Source: Elusimicrobiota bacterium
Lineage (GTDB): Bacteria; Elusimicrobiota; Elusimicrobia; Elusimicrobiales; UBA9959
NCBI GenBank assembly: GCA_016208085.1
Contig: JACQYT010000056.1
Span: forward strand, 1 to 64,000
DNA: 64,000 bases
Direction: 5' to 3'
Part shown: in pieces, positions 30,014 to 39,338 of the stretch
How the letters are laid out: every line of letters begins with the position of its first letter
Position numbering within the stretch: the first letter of the stretch is position 1
The notes under the pieces: model-generated
Told to the model about the DNA's origin: nothing
Database searches by the model: none
The model's input: only the letters and a program-made list of their open reading frames with translations
Program-made: the position numbers and the translations under genes

Positions 30014-30220
30014 AGGTTGAACTCCTAAATGTAATATAGGCTTTTGATTCTCCCCAGGGAAAGAAAAGCCGCGGGCTGACAATATACTAGAATTATAGCT
30101 ATCGGGGTGTTACAAGTCAATAGCAAACTGCTGTAACTTTGGATACAAAAAAATGGAAGGAAGTAAAGAGGCAGGGGAGCAAGGATGGCTCTCTTGTAAA
30201 AAGCCGCTTTTGGGTCCAAC

Positions 30221-30272
30221 TGTAGCGGCGGACGTCAGTCCGCTAAATAGGCGGCTTGCGTCGCCCGCTACA
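30221..30272. repeat. Cloverleaf TGTAGCGG...CCGCTACA element
   Basis: TGTAGCGGCGGACGTCAGTCCGCTAAATAGGCGGCTTGCGTCGCCCGCTACA. Confidence 0.85.
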
Positions 30273-30279
30273 AGCTATT

Positions 30280-31854
30280 TTAGTTAATGGCGAAGTCGCC
30301 CGCTGTGGTTGTGGCATCCTTCTTCTGCGTCAGTATTTCCGGGGCGAAGAGCACGTCAATGTTGCGGCCCTGGAACAGAGAGGAGTCTATGACCATTTCC
30401 AGGTTAAAGCTGCCTTTCTTTAGGAATGTCCCGGGCCCGGCGGAGCCGCTGATGCCAAGAATATCCCCTTCGTTGGAAACAAGCAACTTACGTGAGGAAA
30501 TGGAGGAGCCGTCCGCGTATACCGAATAAGCGAAAAAGTCCGCTTTCCCCGGTCCGCTCGGGAAGCTATTATATGCCGGCGTAAGGGCTTCCGGGTCTAT
30601 CGCGGCGTTATATAGTGTCGCGGTTCCTCCGGCATTTACATCGGCAATACTGGCTTGGTTTAGGGTAACCTGGTACATATTGCTTAGTACGCCCGCAACG
30701 TTCACTACTTTCTGAGTAAAGGTGAACTGGTTCGCGGTGGTGGAATTATAATCCTGTATCTGCTGGAACTGTGTGCGCTCGCCGCCCGGAACGCCAGGGC
30801 CGGAAAGTATCTGTTTATAGTCTATAGAGCCGGGATAATAGCGTGTGCCCGCTCCGTAGCCGGCGAAATTCACGGCGACAGGCTGGGTAAAATCTATCGT
30901 TTCTTTTATACTGTCCACCGTGTTGGTCAGGTAAACCTCAAAATATTTCATCCAGTTTGAGGGGGCGGTTTTTGAGAAATACATGCCGGCAATTATCTTC
31001 CCAACCTCGCTTATGTCGTCCGGTATTTTGGAATTGAACTGCTCTATCAGGTGGCCCCAGTCCAGGCGATTTTCCTCGGCGCGGCGGCTGAGGAACAGCA
31101 GTTTGAATTCCTTGTCGCTGGGACGCAGCAGGTATTCTTCAAGACGTACGCGGCGGCCGAAAGCGTCTATGGAATCCTTCCCAAGCTGGGACTCGTTAGC
31201 TTTGAGCTCACGGTTGCGCAGCTCTTCCAGCATGGTACGGGTACGCTCCCGGGCTGTCTCCTGGCGCACGGCCATGGGCCTGGCGGCATCGCCGGCGCGC
31301 TTGTCGCCGAGGGACATACCCTCCGGCTTTGACATGCCGTCCATAGCAATCTTTATCTTTTCCTCCGAGGAAACCACGGCCATATCGCCTTTGGAGTCGT
31401 TCACTTCTACCAGGCCTTCGGTAACGTTCATCTCGGTGCCGCCGTCCTTGCCTACCTCCATCTCAAACTCGGTGCCGCGCACGGCGCAGACCGCCGAGGG
31501 AGTGCGCACCTCAAGACGGCTTGAAAAATAGCCGGCCACCGCGGCTTTCAGTCTACCCAGCTTCAACCGGAAACCGGCCTTCTTCTTATTTGTCTCCTCA
31601 ACCAGGAAAATACTGCTGTTGCCCAGGGTGAATCGGGACCCGTCAGAAAAGAAAACCCCGGCCGTGGACTTATTGGAGGTCTTGATCTCCGAGCCCGCGG
31701 CAATCTTAACATTACTTTGCATCGCTTGCCAGGCGGAAGCCGGGGTAGCCCTAACATGAACTTCGCCATTTGGAACCAGCACTATATCCCGCGGCACAGC
31801 GCCGCAGGGAAAGGCCGCGAAAGAAACAAGTACAAGCGCGTAAAGGATTTTCAT
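30280..31854 (-). CDS. FecR-domain secreted protein (paralog B)
   Basis: KTSNKSTAGVFFSDGSRFTLGNSSIFLVEE...LEVRTPSAVCAVRGTEFEMEV. Confidence 0.85.
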   Translation of the reverse strand: MKILYALVLVSFAAFPCGAVPRDIVLVPNGEVHVRATPASAWQAMQSNVKIAAGSEIKTSNKSTAGVFFSDGSRFTLGNSSIFLVEETNKKKAGFRLKLGRLKAAVAGYFSSRLEVRTPSAVCAVRGTEFEMEVGKDGGTEMNVTEGLVEVNDSKGDMAVVSSEEKIKIAMDGMSKPEGMSLGDKRAGDAARPMAVRQETARERTRTMLEELRNRELKANESQLGKDSIDAFGRRVRLEEYLLRPSDKEFKLLFLSRRAEENRLDWGHLIEQFNSKIPDDISEVGKIIAGMYFSKTAPSNWMKYFEVYLTNTVDSIKETIDFTQPVAVNFAGYGAGTRYYPGSIDYKQILSGPGVPGGERTQFQQIQDYNSTTANQFTFTQKVVNVAGVLSNMYQVTLNQASIADVNAGGTATLYNAAIDPEALTPAYNSFPSGPGKADFFAYSVYADGSSISSRKLLVSNEGDILGISGSAGPGTFLKKGSFNLEMVIDSSLFQGRNIDVLFAPEILTQKKDATTTAGDFAIN

Positions 31855-31857
31855 GGT

Positions 31858-33084
31858 TTAAAACCTCCATTCCATACCCGCGAAATACATAAAACTCTCA
31901 TAGTTGTACCGGTAAACCTGCTCGTAACGGTTGTTGGAGCGCGAAGCCGCCCAGTTGCCCTGCAACTTCAGGTCAAGCGGGCGGGCGAGCGGGTAAACGG
32001 CTTCAAAGCTGAAGCTGTTGGAATACTGCGTCAGCTTCTTTGAGGTATAGGCGCCGTCGGACTTCTGCGCCGGCCTGCCGGAATAGCGCCGCATGGCGAT
32101 TTCATAACCCAGCCTGGCGATAAGGCCGGAACCGATGAAGGTGAACTGCGCGTTTGGCGCCAGGCGGGTCTCGAAATAGTTGTAGAAATCCCTTGTGAAC
32201 TTAAGGCGCGCGGGGTCTGTGTCCAGATGGCTCTGGTTGGAGAAAAGGTTAGCCAGCCCAAGGCGGACGCCCAGCGCCGGACGCACCCCGCCCAGCAGGT
32301 CCAGGTCGTTATAACGTTTAGAAAGCCCCGCGTTAAGCGCCTGGTAGGAGTCCGACCGCCTGGAGGAGAGATATTTGCCTTCGGAATTTATAACTTTCTG
32401 GTCCTGGTAGCCTATCATGGATACGGCCATAAAGATCTCGGCCTTTATGAAGCCGGGCAGGTCCAATTCATTGTCATATGAAATTTGGTTGGTAATGGTA
32501 TCCAGCGTGCGGCTGCCGGGATTTGGCGCCGCCAATTCCTGGCCGTACTGGCCGGCAAGCGTCTTAAAACGGGTATAGCGTGTATAAAAAATGTCCCAGG
32601 ACAACTGGTATATCCACGGGGCGGAAAGGCCGAGCCGCGTCTTGCGCTCAAGCGTGAGGCCCGCCTCGTAGCGGGTAAAGTCGTAAAGGCCTTTCCCCCA
32701 TTTTTCATCCTTGGTTTCGCGGAAAAGCTGGTTCTTTACCGCTGCCCTGGGCTTAAGGGAATAGCCGCCCTCGTAGCGCTTTATCCGTTTGAAGCCAAGC
32801 GAACTGTCCAGGCTCTGCTGGAAAAGAGTGCCGCCGCCGGCCAGTTCGTTCACCTGTTTAAAGCCGGTGTAGGCCGAGCGGGCGCTGATGAAAAAACCGG
32901 AGCTGGAGGAATAATTTTTGGCCAGCTGCGCGTCAAGAAAGCCGTAGCCGTTGAAAGCGCCTGACTGGTTCTCAAAGAAATACCGGCCCCCGAAAAGGTC
33001 CAGTTTTCCCATCAGTTCAAAACCTTTAGCGCCCGCCGTCCCGGCGGGCGCTAAAAGCAGTACTGCGAGTATTATTTTGTTCAA
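31858..33084 (-). CDS. Outer-membrane beta-barrel protein (paralog B)
   Basis: Signal peptide MNKIILAVLLLAPAGTAGA; C-terminal RYEQVYRYNYESFMYFAGMEWRF parallels paralog A. Confidence 0.75.
   Translation of the reverse strand: MNKIILAVLLLAPAGTAGAKGFELMGKLDLFGGRYFFENQSGAFNGYGFLDAQLAKNYSSSSGFFISARSAYTGFKQVNELAGGGTLFQQSLDSSLGFKRIKRYEGGYSLKPRAAVKNQLFRETKDEKWGKGLYDFTRYEAGLTLERKTRLGLSAPWIYQLSWDIFYTRYTRFKTLAGQYGQELAAPNPGSRTLDTITNQISYDNELDLPGFIKAEIFMAVSMIGYQDQKVINSEGKYLSSRRSDSYQALNAGLSKRYNDLDLLGGVRPALGVRLGLANLFSNQSHLDTDPARLKFTRDFYNYFETRLAPNAQFTFIGSGLIARLGYEIAMRRYSGRPAQKSDGAYTSKKLTQYSNSFSFEAVYPLARPLDLKLQGNWAASRSNNRYEQVYRYNYESFMYFAGMEWRF
33025..33055. repeat. Palindrome TTTAGCGCCCGCC-gtccc-GGCGGGCGCTAAA inside the OMP-B signal peptide coding region
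   Basis: 13-nt perfect arms, encoding LLAPAGTAGAK on the minus strand. Confidence 0.9.
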
Positions 33085-33157
33085 GATATTTCCCCGTCAG
33101 CGGTTAACCCGAAAGCTTCAGTTTAAATTGCTAACGATTTCAGCTGCAATTTTCGGG

Positions 33158-34078
33158 TTAAAAGTTAAAGCCCAGAGTCATCCTGTGAGTATCGCCAAGG
33201 TCGCCGAACGGTACGTAGGCGTAATCCAGCGCGAACCTGTCGAATTTCAGGCCGACTCCGGCGCCGAGACCCACCAGGCTGCTGCCCAGCTTATCGGCGC
33301 TGCGCCCGAACTGGTAACCAGCCCTGAAGGCGAAGTTCTTGTTCAGAAGGTATTCCGCGCCCAGGGCCAGGTAGATGCGCTCGTCGTTAGCCAGCCAGTC
33401 CAGTTCGGCGCCGGCGGCCAGTTTCCCGTCAAAGAAGCTGGTGGCCGCGCCGCCCTTGACGGCCAGGGGGAGCCTGTCCGGGCCTATGCTGCTGCCGAGG
33501 TTCTGCACCACGAAAGCTGCTGTCCAGGCGTTGTTAAGCTTATAGGAAGACCCGAGGTCCAGCGCCACAGCCTGGTCGGTCGCGGTGTCCAGCTTCTGCG
33601 AGATGTACTTCAGGTTTGCGCCCAGAGCCAGGCCGGGCCTTACTTCAGGCCTGGCGTAGGACAGCGTGAAAGCCATATTATCGTTGCTGAACCTGGAATC
33701 AGGGAGATCGCTGTCCCCGGCGCGCTTTTCTATATCGGAGACGGTCAGGTAGTTAAGGCCGGCGCCCACAACCCCCGAGCTCCCGCTGAGCGGGGCGGCA
33801 TAGACAAGCGCGCCCTGGGACTCGTCTATGAAAAGCATGCTGTAACTCGCGCTCAGGCTTTTCTGTTTTACCTCGGCCAGTTTGCCGGGGTTCCAGTTCG
33901 CGGCATTGGCGCCCTCGGTGATTACGCTGGCGGCGGAGCCGAGGGCTAGTTCCCTGGCCCCCACGCCCACTTTAAGGAAGCTTGCGCCGGTGGTACCCAC
34001 ACCCGCCGAGAACAAGGGTAGAGGGTAGAGGGTAGAGGGTAGAGCAAAACAAAACAACAGCATTAATACTTTAACCAT
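33158..34078 (-). CDS. PorV/UPF0164-like outer-membrane protein (paralog B)
   Basis: GVGTTGASFLKVGVGARELALGSAASVITEGANAANWNPGKLAEV; signal peptide MVKVLMLLFCFALPSTLYPLPLFSAG. Confidence 0.85.
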   Translation of the reverse strand: MVKVLMLLFCFALPSTLYPLPLFSAGVGTTGASFLKVGVGARELALGSAASVITEGANAANWNPGKLAEVKQKSLSASYSMLFIDESQGALVYAAPLSGSSGVVGAGLNYLTVSDIEKRAGDSDLPDSRFSNDNMAFTLSYARPEVRPGLALGANLKYISQKLDTATDQAVALDLGSSYKLNNAWTAAFVVQNLGSSIGPDRLPLAVKGGAATSFFDGKLAAGAELDWLANDERIYLALGAEYLLNKNFAFRAGYQFGRSADKLGSSLVGLGAGVGLKFDRFALDYAYVPFGDLGDTHRMTLGFNF

Positions 34079-34214
34079 GGGATTGTTGCCGGATTTTAGC
34101 GAAGAGATTAGTCCTGTTAACATACGCGCTACCTCCTGTTCTTTGTCATATATGTCTTTGAATTCGTCCTGGGAAACAAACCCCATGTTCTTGGATAAAA
34201 TAATCTTTCAGCAT
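34079..34214 (-). pseudogene. Internally deleted S23/four-helix-bundle remnant upstream of PorV-B
   Basis: ATG CTG AAA GAT TAT (MLKDY; compare MLRDY in the intact copy), then directly LSKNMGFVSQDEFKDIYDKEQEVARMLTGLISSLKS in another frame, matching the S23 C-terminus; heptads upstream. Confidence 0.7.
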
Positions 34215-34251
34215 AACTTTCCCTCTCCCCCTATACCCTATAACCTCTACC

Positions 34252-37200
34252 CTATTTAACCACAGCCATCTTAAAGGTGGCGTCTTTGCGGTCGGGCGAC
34301 TTGCCGGCCAGCTCCACTACGCCGTAATACACGCCGTTGGCGACTTCCTGCCCGCCCTTGTTAAGGCCGTCCCAGCCCACGTAGTTGTATTTACCGGCTT
34401 CAAAGGTTACGCTTATATCCTTTACCAGCTCGCCCGCCAGGGTATAGATGCGCACGTGGCCGGGGCCGCCGTTGCCGGCGGGCACTTCCACATGTATCAC
34501 CGTGCCGTTGACAGCGCCGGGCAGAGCGGCGCCGTGGTTATTGGATATCGCCTTATTTTTCAGGTTGAAGGGGTTCGGATAGTTGAACACCTTTATCTTG
34601 CTTCCGGAGAAAGCGTCTCCCGCTATGGAAGGCTTGATCACCGAGAAGGTGCCGGCGGAGCTGGAGTCCCCGCTGGGCCGCACCACGTATTCGCGGCCGT
34701 TGAAGGTGGAGAACTGGGGCGTATGCCTGCCGTTCTTTACCGCCAGCACCGAGGCCAGGCTCTTGAGCTTCACCTTGATCGTGCCCTTCACGGGGTTGAT
34801 AGTGGCCACGCCGGTAAGTGTTTCCCACTTGCCGGTGGTTTCGTTATAGCGGGCAATGCCCAGGTCATCCAGATCGGCAGCGCTCTTGTCGTAAGCCAGC
34901 GTTATGTCAAAACCCTTGTCGGGGTTTATGCTGACGCTTGAGATGGAAATGGTATAGAGGTCGCCGGCGAAAGCGTTCGCGCCCAGCGCCGCCACCTTGC
35001 CCGCCACGGAGGAGTCGTCCTTGTCCTCGCCTTTGAACGAGCAGGTCGGGACCGCCGCGGAAGAAACAGGCAGCGCTGCGCCGGGCGGGAAGGACAGGGC
35101 TGAAGCGTCGCCGCCGCTCTTATCCATGGCAGCCTCGTTGCTTCTGCGGCCATAGCCGTCGTCGGAGTCGTCGCCTATGATGGCGTTGTCTATCTGCTGG
35201 TCGGCGTTGCCCTTAAAGCCCTTGCCGAACAGCAACTCCCTTACCACCTGCTTGCCGGAGTAGGAGATAGCCACGGCCTGCAGGACGTAAGTCTTGCCGG
35301 TTATCAGCGCGGACAGCGGTATTTTACCGCTCAGCTCGCCGCTGGACAATTTAGTCAGCGTCATCGTTGAGATGGTTCCTGAACCGTAAGGCGATATGCT
35401 CCAGGTGGCGACGCCGGTCTTGAAGTCCTGAGGATTTAACACGGTGAACTCGTAGGCGTTCTCGCCCTTCCTGACGAATATCTCTATATCCAGGGGCTTG
35501 GTCAGCATTGTGAAGTCTATGCCGGCCGTGTTGCCGGTAGAAGCCGTCACCGACTGGCTCAGCGTATACTTGCCGGGGACTTTAAGGAATACTTTATAAG
35601 TATCCCCCGGCACAAGTCCGGTCAGCTTATAGGCGCCGTCCGAGCCGGTTTTAGTCTTAAGCAGCGGCAGGGGCTTGGTCGGGTTAAGGCCGTTATAAGT
35701 GTCGTTATAGGCCATTATCTGCGCTCCGGCCTGCACCTTGGCGAAGGGCAGCTTCTGTGAATACACGGTGCCGGTTATGGAGCCGCCGGCCAGCGTCAAC
35801 TGGAAGTTCTGCGCGTAAATATTGCTGCCCACAAGGTCCTTTTCGGCTTCGGCCAGGGCGTAGCCCGGAGCGGCGACCTTAATTTTCACAGTGCCTGCCG
35901 GCAGACCTTCGAACAGGTAGAGGCCGGCGGTGCTGGTCATGATCGTTTTAGTATCCAGGGCCTCGCCGGATATTTCCACGGGGATATTGCCCAAGACTAC
36001 GGTATTGGTGTCTTTCACAACGCCCCTGACCGTTGCGCCGGAACCCACAGCGGAGTCCAGGTTTATGTTCGCCGTGGTAGTGGAACCGTTGACTCCCACG
36101 CATATCTTCTTCTGGTAGGGAGGATAATTGGGCGTCGCGGCGACCGCCGTATAGCAGGCGGAAGGCACCAGGCCCCGTATTTCGTACACGAACGTAGGGG
36201 CGGAGTTGAGCAGATTTTTGAACGCGGCGTAGCTTTCGGCGAAAGCCAGGTCAAAATTCGCCACGTTGGCCGCTATAAAGTCTATAGGCGGCACCACTAT
36301 GCCGGCCGCTTTGAAAACGCCGTTGCCGTCATAGAGGGTGACTATCGGCAGGAATTCAAGGAACTTCTCAAAATCCCCTCCGCAGGCGTCATAATCGTTC
36401 TGGCGGAAGAAGTTGTTCGCCGTTACCTGGCCGGAGAGCGCGGCGTTGCCCCAGCCGGACATATCTGTGGTCGGAGTCAGGTTCACCAGCACGCCGTTCA
36501 CGGGAACGGTGCTGTTCCAGGTAACCGGAGAAACCAAAGACGTGGCATGGGCATTATCCACAATTACGTTCTTGCTGGAACTGAGCAGGACGAAATGAGG
36601 CACAGGGGCGTTTGGCACCGAGCCCTGGCTTATATCGCCGAAGTCGCCGCTGCGCATCAGGTAGAAGTCGTAAAGCGCCGGCGAGGGCACCCTGGCGGCG
36701 CAGAAGCCGGGGGCGGGCCAGCCCGGCCCGCAGGGACTGTTGTTGGCGCTGGAACTGGTGGCGAGGGAGTAATTGAACCGCATCTGGTCGTCACCGCCGC
36801 CGGTGAGCATTTTAATGATGGTTTCGCCCTTGAGCACGGAGCCGGCCGGCAGAGTTACCACACGGTAGCCGAGAATGGTATTCCAACCGCTGCCTATAAT
36901 CGTCCGATCCGGCACCTTGGTCTCGTCAAGCGCTATTCCGACATAATTGGCGTTGACCAGGTTGATATTCACTCCGGAAGTGACGCCGGCTGTAACGGTG
37001 ACCGTGGGCGCGGGGGAAGGCAGGGTATACTGCAGCGAGGTCATGCCGCTCACTTCCACATGGATCCTGTTGACCCCGGGAAGCGCCCCGTCTATAGTGA
37101 AGGAGCCGTCCTTCTGAACCTGGCCGCCGGCCCAGCCGTTATTGGCGTCGGCGTTCACCCATACCCACTGGTTGTTGGAGGGAGTGAACACGGTGCCGTC

Positions 37201-39090
37201 CGGTTTGTAGACGAAGCCTGTAATGGCGCCGGCCGGCACGAAGCTCATATCAACGGTTACCGTGCCGGTGGATCTCAGGCTGACATTGCTGTCCCCGTCG
37301 CCTGTCCTGGCGCGGCCCCAGTTCTTGGCGCGCACGTCCAGCCAGTAGGCCGCCCCGGTGGACACGGCTATGGTGTAATCATAGCTGAGGGCGTCGCTTG
37401 AGTTTATAATGGCGAAGTTCCCCTGGGCGTTGCAGCCGCCTTCGTTGCACTGGGGGTTCAACGTGATCATGATGGGATTTTCGGTAAGGTCGGCGAGGCT
37501 GCTGAATTTAAGCGCGCCCTTTACCAGCCCGGCCGCGTTGAGCCCGGTCTCCACCACCACGGTGATGGAAGAAAAGTTCAGGTTATTGCCCAGGTTGTCA
37601 AACACCTGCAGCGACGGCGTGGTGTTGGTATCCACGGTGATGCGGATGTCGTTGACGCCCGTGCCGCTGCAGTGGGCGTTGTTCCACTCCCAGTTGAAAC
37701 CGTCCTTGGCCGGGTCGTTCACCGGGGCGGGGCCGCTCGCGCTGTTCTGGGAGAACGGCGTCCAGATATTCAGCATGTAGTTGCCGCTGGGCAGCCCGTC
37801 AAGAAGGGCATAGCCGGTAGCGGAAACATTGACGTTCTTGTTGGCAAAACCTGGATTGGAGACATTATCCCCCCAGTTCGCGGTGGAGGTGCAGGCGGTC
37901 ACATTCCAGGCGGAACTGTCCGGATTAATGCCGACATTCGCGTTGGGTATGGCATAGCCGGAAGCGGATTTTACATAAACCGGTATCTTGCCGATGCTGG
38001 GCGGCACTTTATTGAGCTTTATTGCCACGTACTGCACCTGGCTTGAACTTATGTACACAAAGTCGTTTATGCCCTTGGGCGCCGCGCCGGTGCAGAGGTC
38101 CTGCTGGCCCAGGAGGGCGGGGCTTCTGTAGGGTTCGTAGCAGTCGCCGGGGCCGGCATCGCTCCAGGTGCAGCCGCCGTAGGCCTCGACGTAATAAGTG
38201 ACCCCGGGAGTCAGGCCGGTGAGCTGGAAGCGGCCGTTCTCGTCCACGCGCGACCAATTGCCGCCCACGCAGGACTGGATATTTATCCCGTTCCACGGGA
38301 TGGGGGTCCAGGCTGTGGTTTCGGTGCTGCGCACAATACCCTCAACGCTCACATTGGAGGCGGCATCGGTGTTGGTTACATTCGTATTGTCCATACGGGT
38401 GGGAGGGATAGGGATGGACTCTGCGAAGTCAAGTTTGGCAACCCCTGTATAGGAAATAACGGGAGTGCCTGAATTTAAGGCGGTCATTACATTGCGGCCG
38501 ATGCCGCGGCTAATTTCAGGGTCGTAAAGACCTATATTATAAGTATTGGCATCGGCATAAGGCACATTGTCCACAACCAGGGTGCCGTTGCCGGAACCGT
38601 CCGCCACCACAATACCCGAAGCGCCCTGCATCTGGGAGGCCATGTTATAAACGCCGCCGAAAAGCGCCTTATTGGCGGTAGCGCCGGTAAATTCCTGTAT
38701 AAGCCTGCCCACATCAGCCAGGCCCGAAGTTACGGTAAAGGTGGAAAAACGGGTAGCGCCGTTGGTCCAGACATACCTGTTGGGGTCGTATTCCGGGTTG
38801 TTGAACTGGTCGGAGATGGACGGGGAGTAGCCGTGCGAGCTGTAGTAGAGGTTGTAGCTTTTATTGTCCACCAGGATGAAAGAGATGTTGCCCGCGGCGT
38901 TAGTAAGTCCCAATTGCGTATGCGTCGAAGGGCCGTTTATGCCGAACTCTATTGCCGCCACGGTCACGCTGCCGACAGCGACACCGGCCTGGTTTTTCAC
39001 GTGAACATTCAGCGTGGTTGCCGCTGAAACGAAGCCCGCTGTAATAATCGCCACTGCCGCCGCCAGTATCAGTTTAGTGAATGAATGCAT
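34252..39090 (-). CDS. Giant secreted protein B: carboxypeptidase-regulatory-like/Ig-like repeats with a C-terminal FlgD-Ig/T9SS-type sorting-like domain
   Basis: Signal peptide MHSFTKLILAAAVAIITAGFVSA; FNYPNPFNLKNK...VRIYTLAGELVKDISVTFEAGKYNYVGWDGLNKGGQEVANGVYYGVVEL...KMAVVK. Confidence 0.85.
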   Translation of the reverse strand: MHSFTKLILAAAVAIITAGFVSAATTLNVHVKNQAGVAVGSVTVAAIEFGINGPSTHTQLGLTNAAGNISFILVDNKSYNLYYSSHGYSPSISDQFNNPEYDPNRYVWTNGATRFSTFTVTSGLADVGRLIQEFTGATANKALFGGVYNMASQMQGASGIVVADGSGNGTLVVDNVPYADANTYNIGLYDPEISRGIGRNVMTALNSGTPVISYTGVAKLDFAESIPIPPTRMDNTNVTNTDAASNVSVEGIVRSTETTAWTPIPWNGINIQSCVGGNWSRVDENGRFQLTGLTPGVTYYVEAYGGCTWSDAGPGDCYEPYRSPALLGQQDLCTGAAPKGINDFVYISSSQVQYVAIKLNKVPPSIGKIPVYVKSASGYAIPNANVGINPDSSAWNVTACTSTANWGDNVSNPGFANKNVNVSATGYALLDGLPSGNYMLNIWTPFSQNSASGPAPVNDPAKDGFNWEWNNAHCSGTGVNDIRITVDTNTTPSLQVFDNLGNNLNFSSITVVVETGLNAAGLVKGALKFSSLADLTENPIMITLNPQCNEGGCNAQGNFAIINSSDALSYDYTIAVSTGAAYWLDVRAKNWGRARTGDGDSNVSLRSTGTVTVDMSFVPAGAITGFVYKPDGTVFTPSNNQWVWVNADANNGWAGGQVQKDGSFTIDGALPGVNRIHVEVSGMTSLQYTLPSPAPTVTVTAGVTSGVNINLVNANYVGIALDETKVPDRTIIGSGWNTILGYRVVTLPAGSVLKGETIIKMLTGGGDDQMRFNYSLATSSSANNSPCGPGWPAPGFCAARVPSPALYDFYLMRSGDFGDISQGSVPNAPVPHFVLLSSSKNVIVDNAHATSLVSPVTWNSTVPVNGVLVNLTPTTDMSGWGNAALSGQVTANNFFRQNDYDACGGDFEKFLEFLPIVTLYDGNGVFKAAGIVVPPIDFIAANVANFDLAFAESYAAFKNLLNSAPTFVYEIRGLVPSACYTAVAATPNYPPYQKKICVGVNGSTTTANINLDSAVGSGATVRGVVKDTNTVVLGNIPVEISGEALDTKTIMTSTAGLYLFEGLPAGTVKIKVAAPGYALAEAEKDLVGSNIYAQNFQLTLAGGSITGTVYSQKLPFAKVQAGAQIMAYNDTYNGLNPTKPLPLLKTKTGSDGAYKLTGLVPGDTYKVFLKVPGKYTLSQSVTASTGNTAGIDFTMLTKPLDIEIFVRKGENAYEFTVLNPQDFKTGVATWSISPYGSGTISTMTLTKLSSGELSGKIPLSALITGKTYVLQAVAISYSGKQVVRELLFGKGFKGNADQQIDNAIIGDDSDDGYGRRSNEAAMDKSGGDASALSFPPGAALPVSSAAVPTCSFKGEDKDDSSVAGKVAALGANAFAGDLYTISISSVSINPDKGFDITLAYDKSAADLDDLGIARYNETTGKWETLTGVATINPVKGTIKVKLKSLASVLAVKNGRHTPQFSTFNGREYVVRPSGDSSSAGTFSVIKPSIAGDAFSGSKIKVFNYPNPFNLKNKAISNNHGAALPGAVNGTVIHVEVPAGNGGPGHVRIYTLAGELVKDISVTFEAGKYNYVGWDGLNKGGQEVANGVYYGVVELAGKSPDRKDATFKMAVVK

Positions 39091-39338
39091 AGTCCCTCCG
39101 TATTAAAAAATCCGCCTGGCCTAAAACCAGTGTGTTTGATAAAAATACCAAATAAGCTTACGGGATGTCAATGAAGCTGACGCGAAATCAAATGTAACTT
39201 TAGATACATTAGCGTAACGTACGCAAATGTCGATTTGTATTGACCTGCCTGCCTGCCGGCAGGCAACTTGATGAATAAAAATATCCAGGCAATTTTCGGG
39301 TTAGTTACACTACACTAACTACCTGCTTCATTACTTTT

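Noticed and set aside
28568-31854. FecR proteins as part of a FecI/FecR sigma system
   Set aside because: No ECF sigma factor gene in the window; signal peptides suggest exported FecR-domain proteins rather than classical anti-sigma factors.
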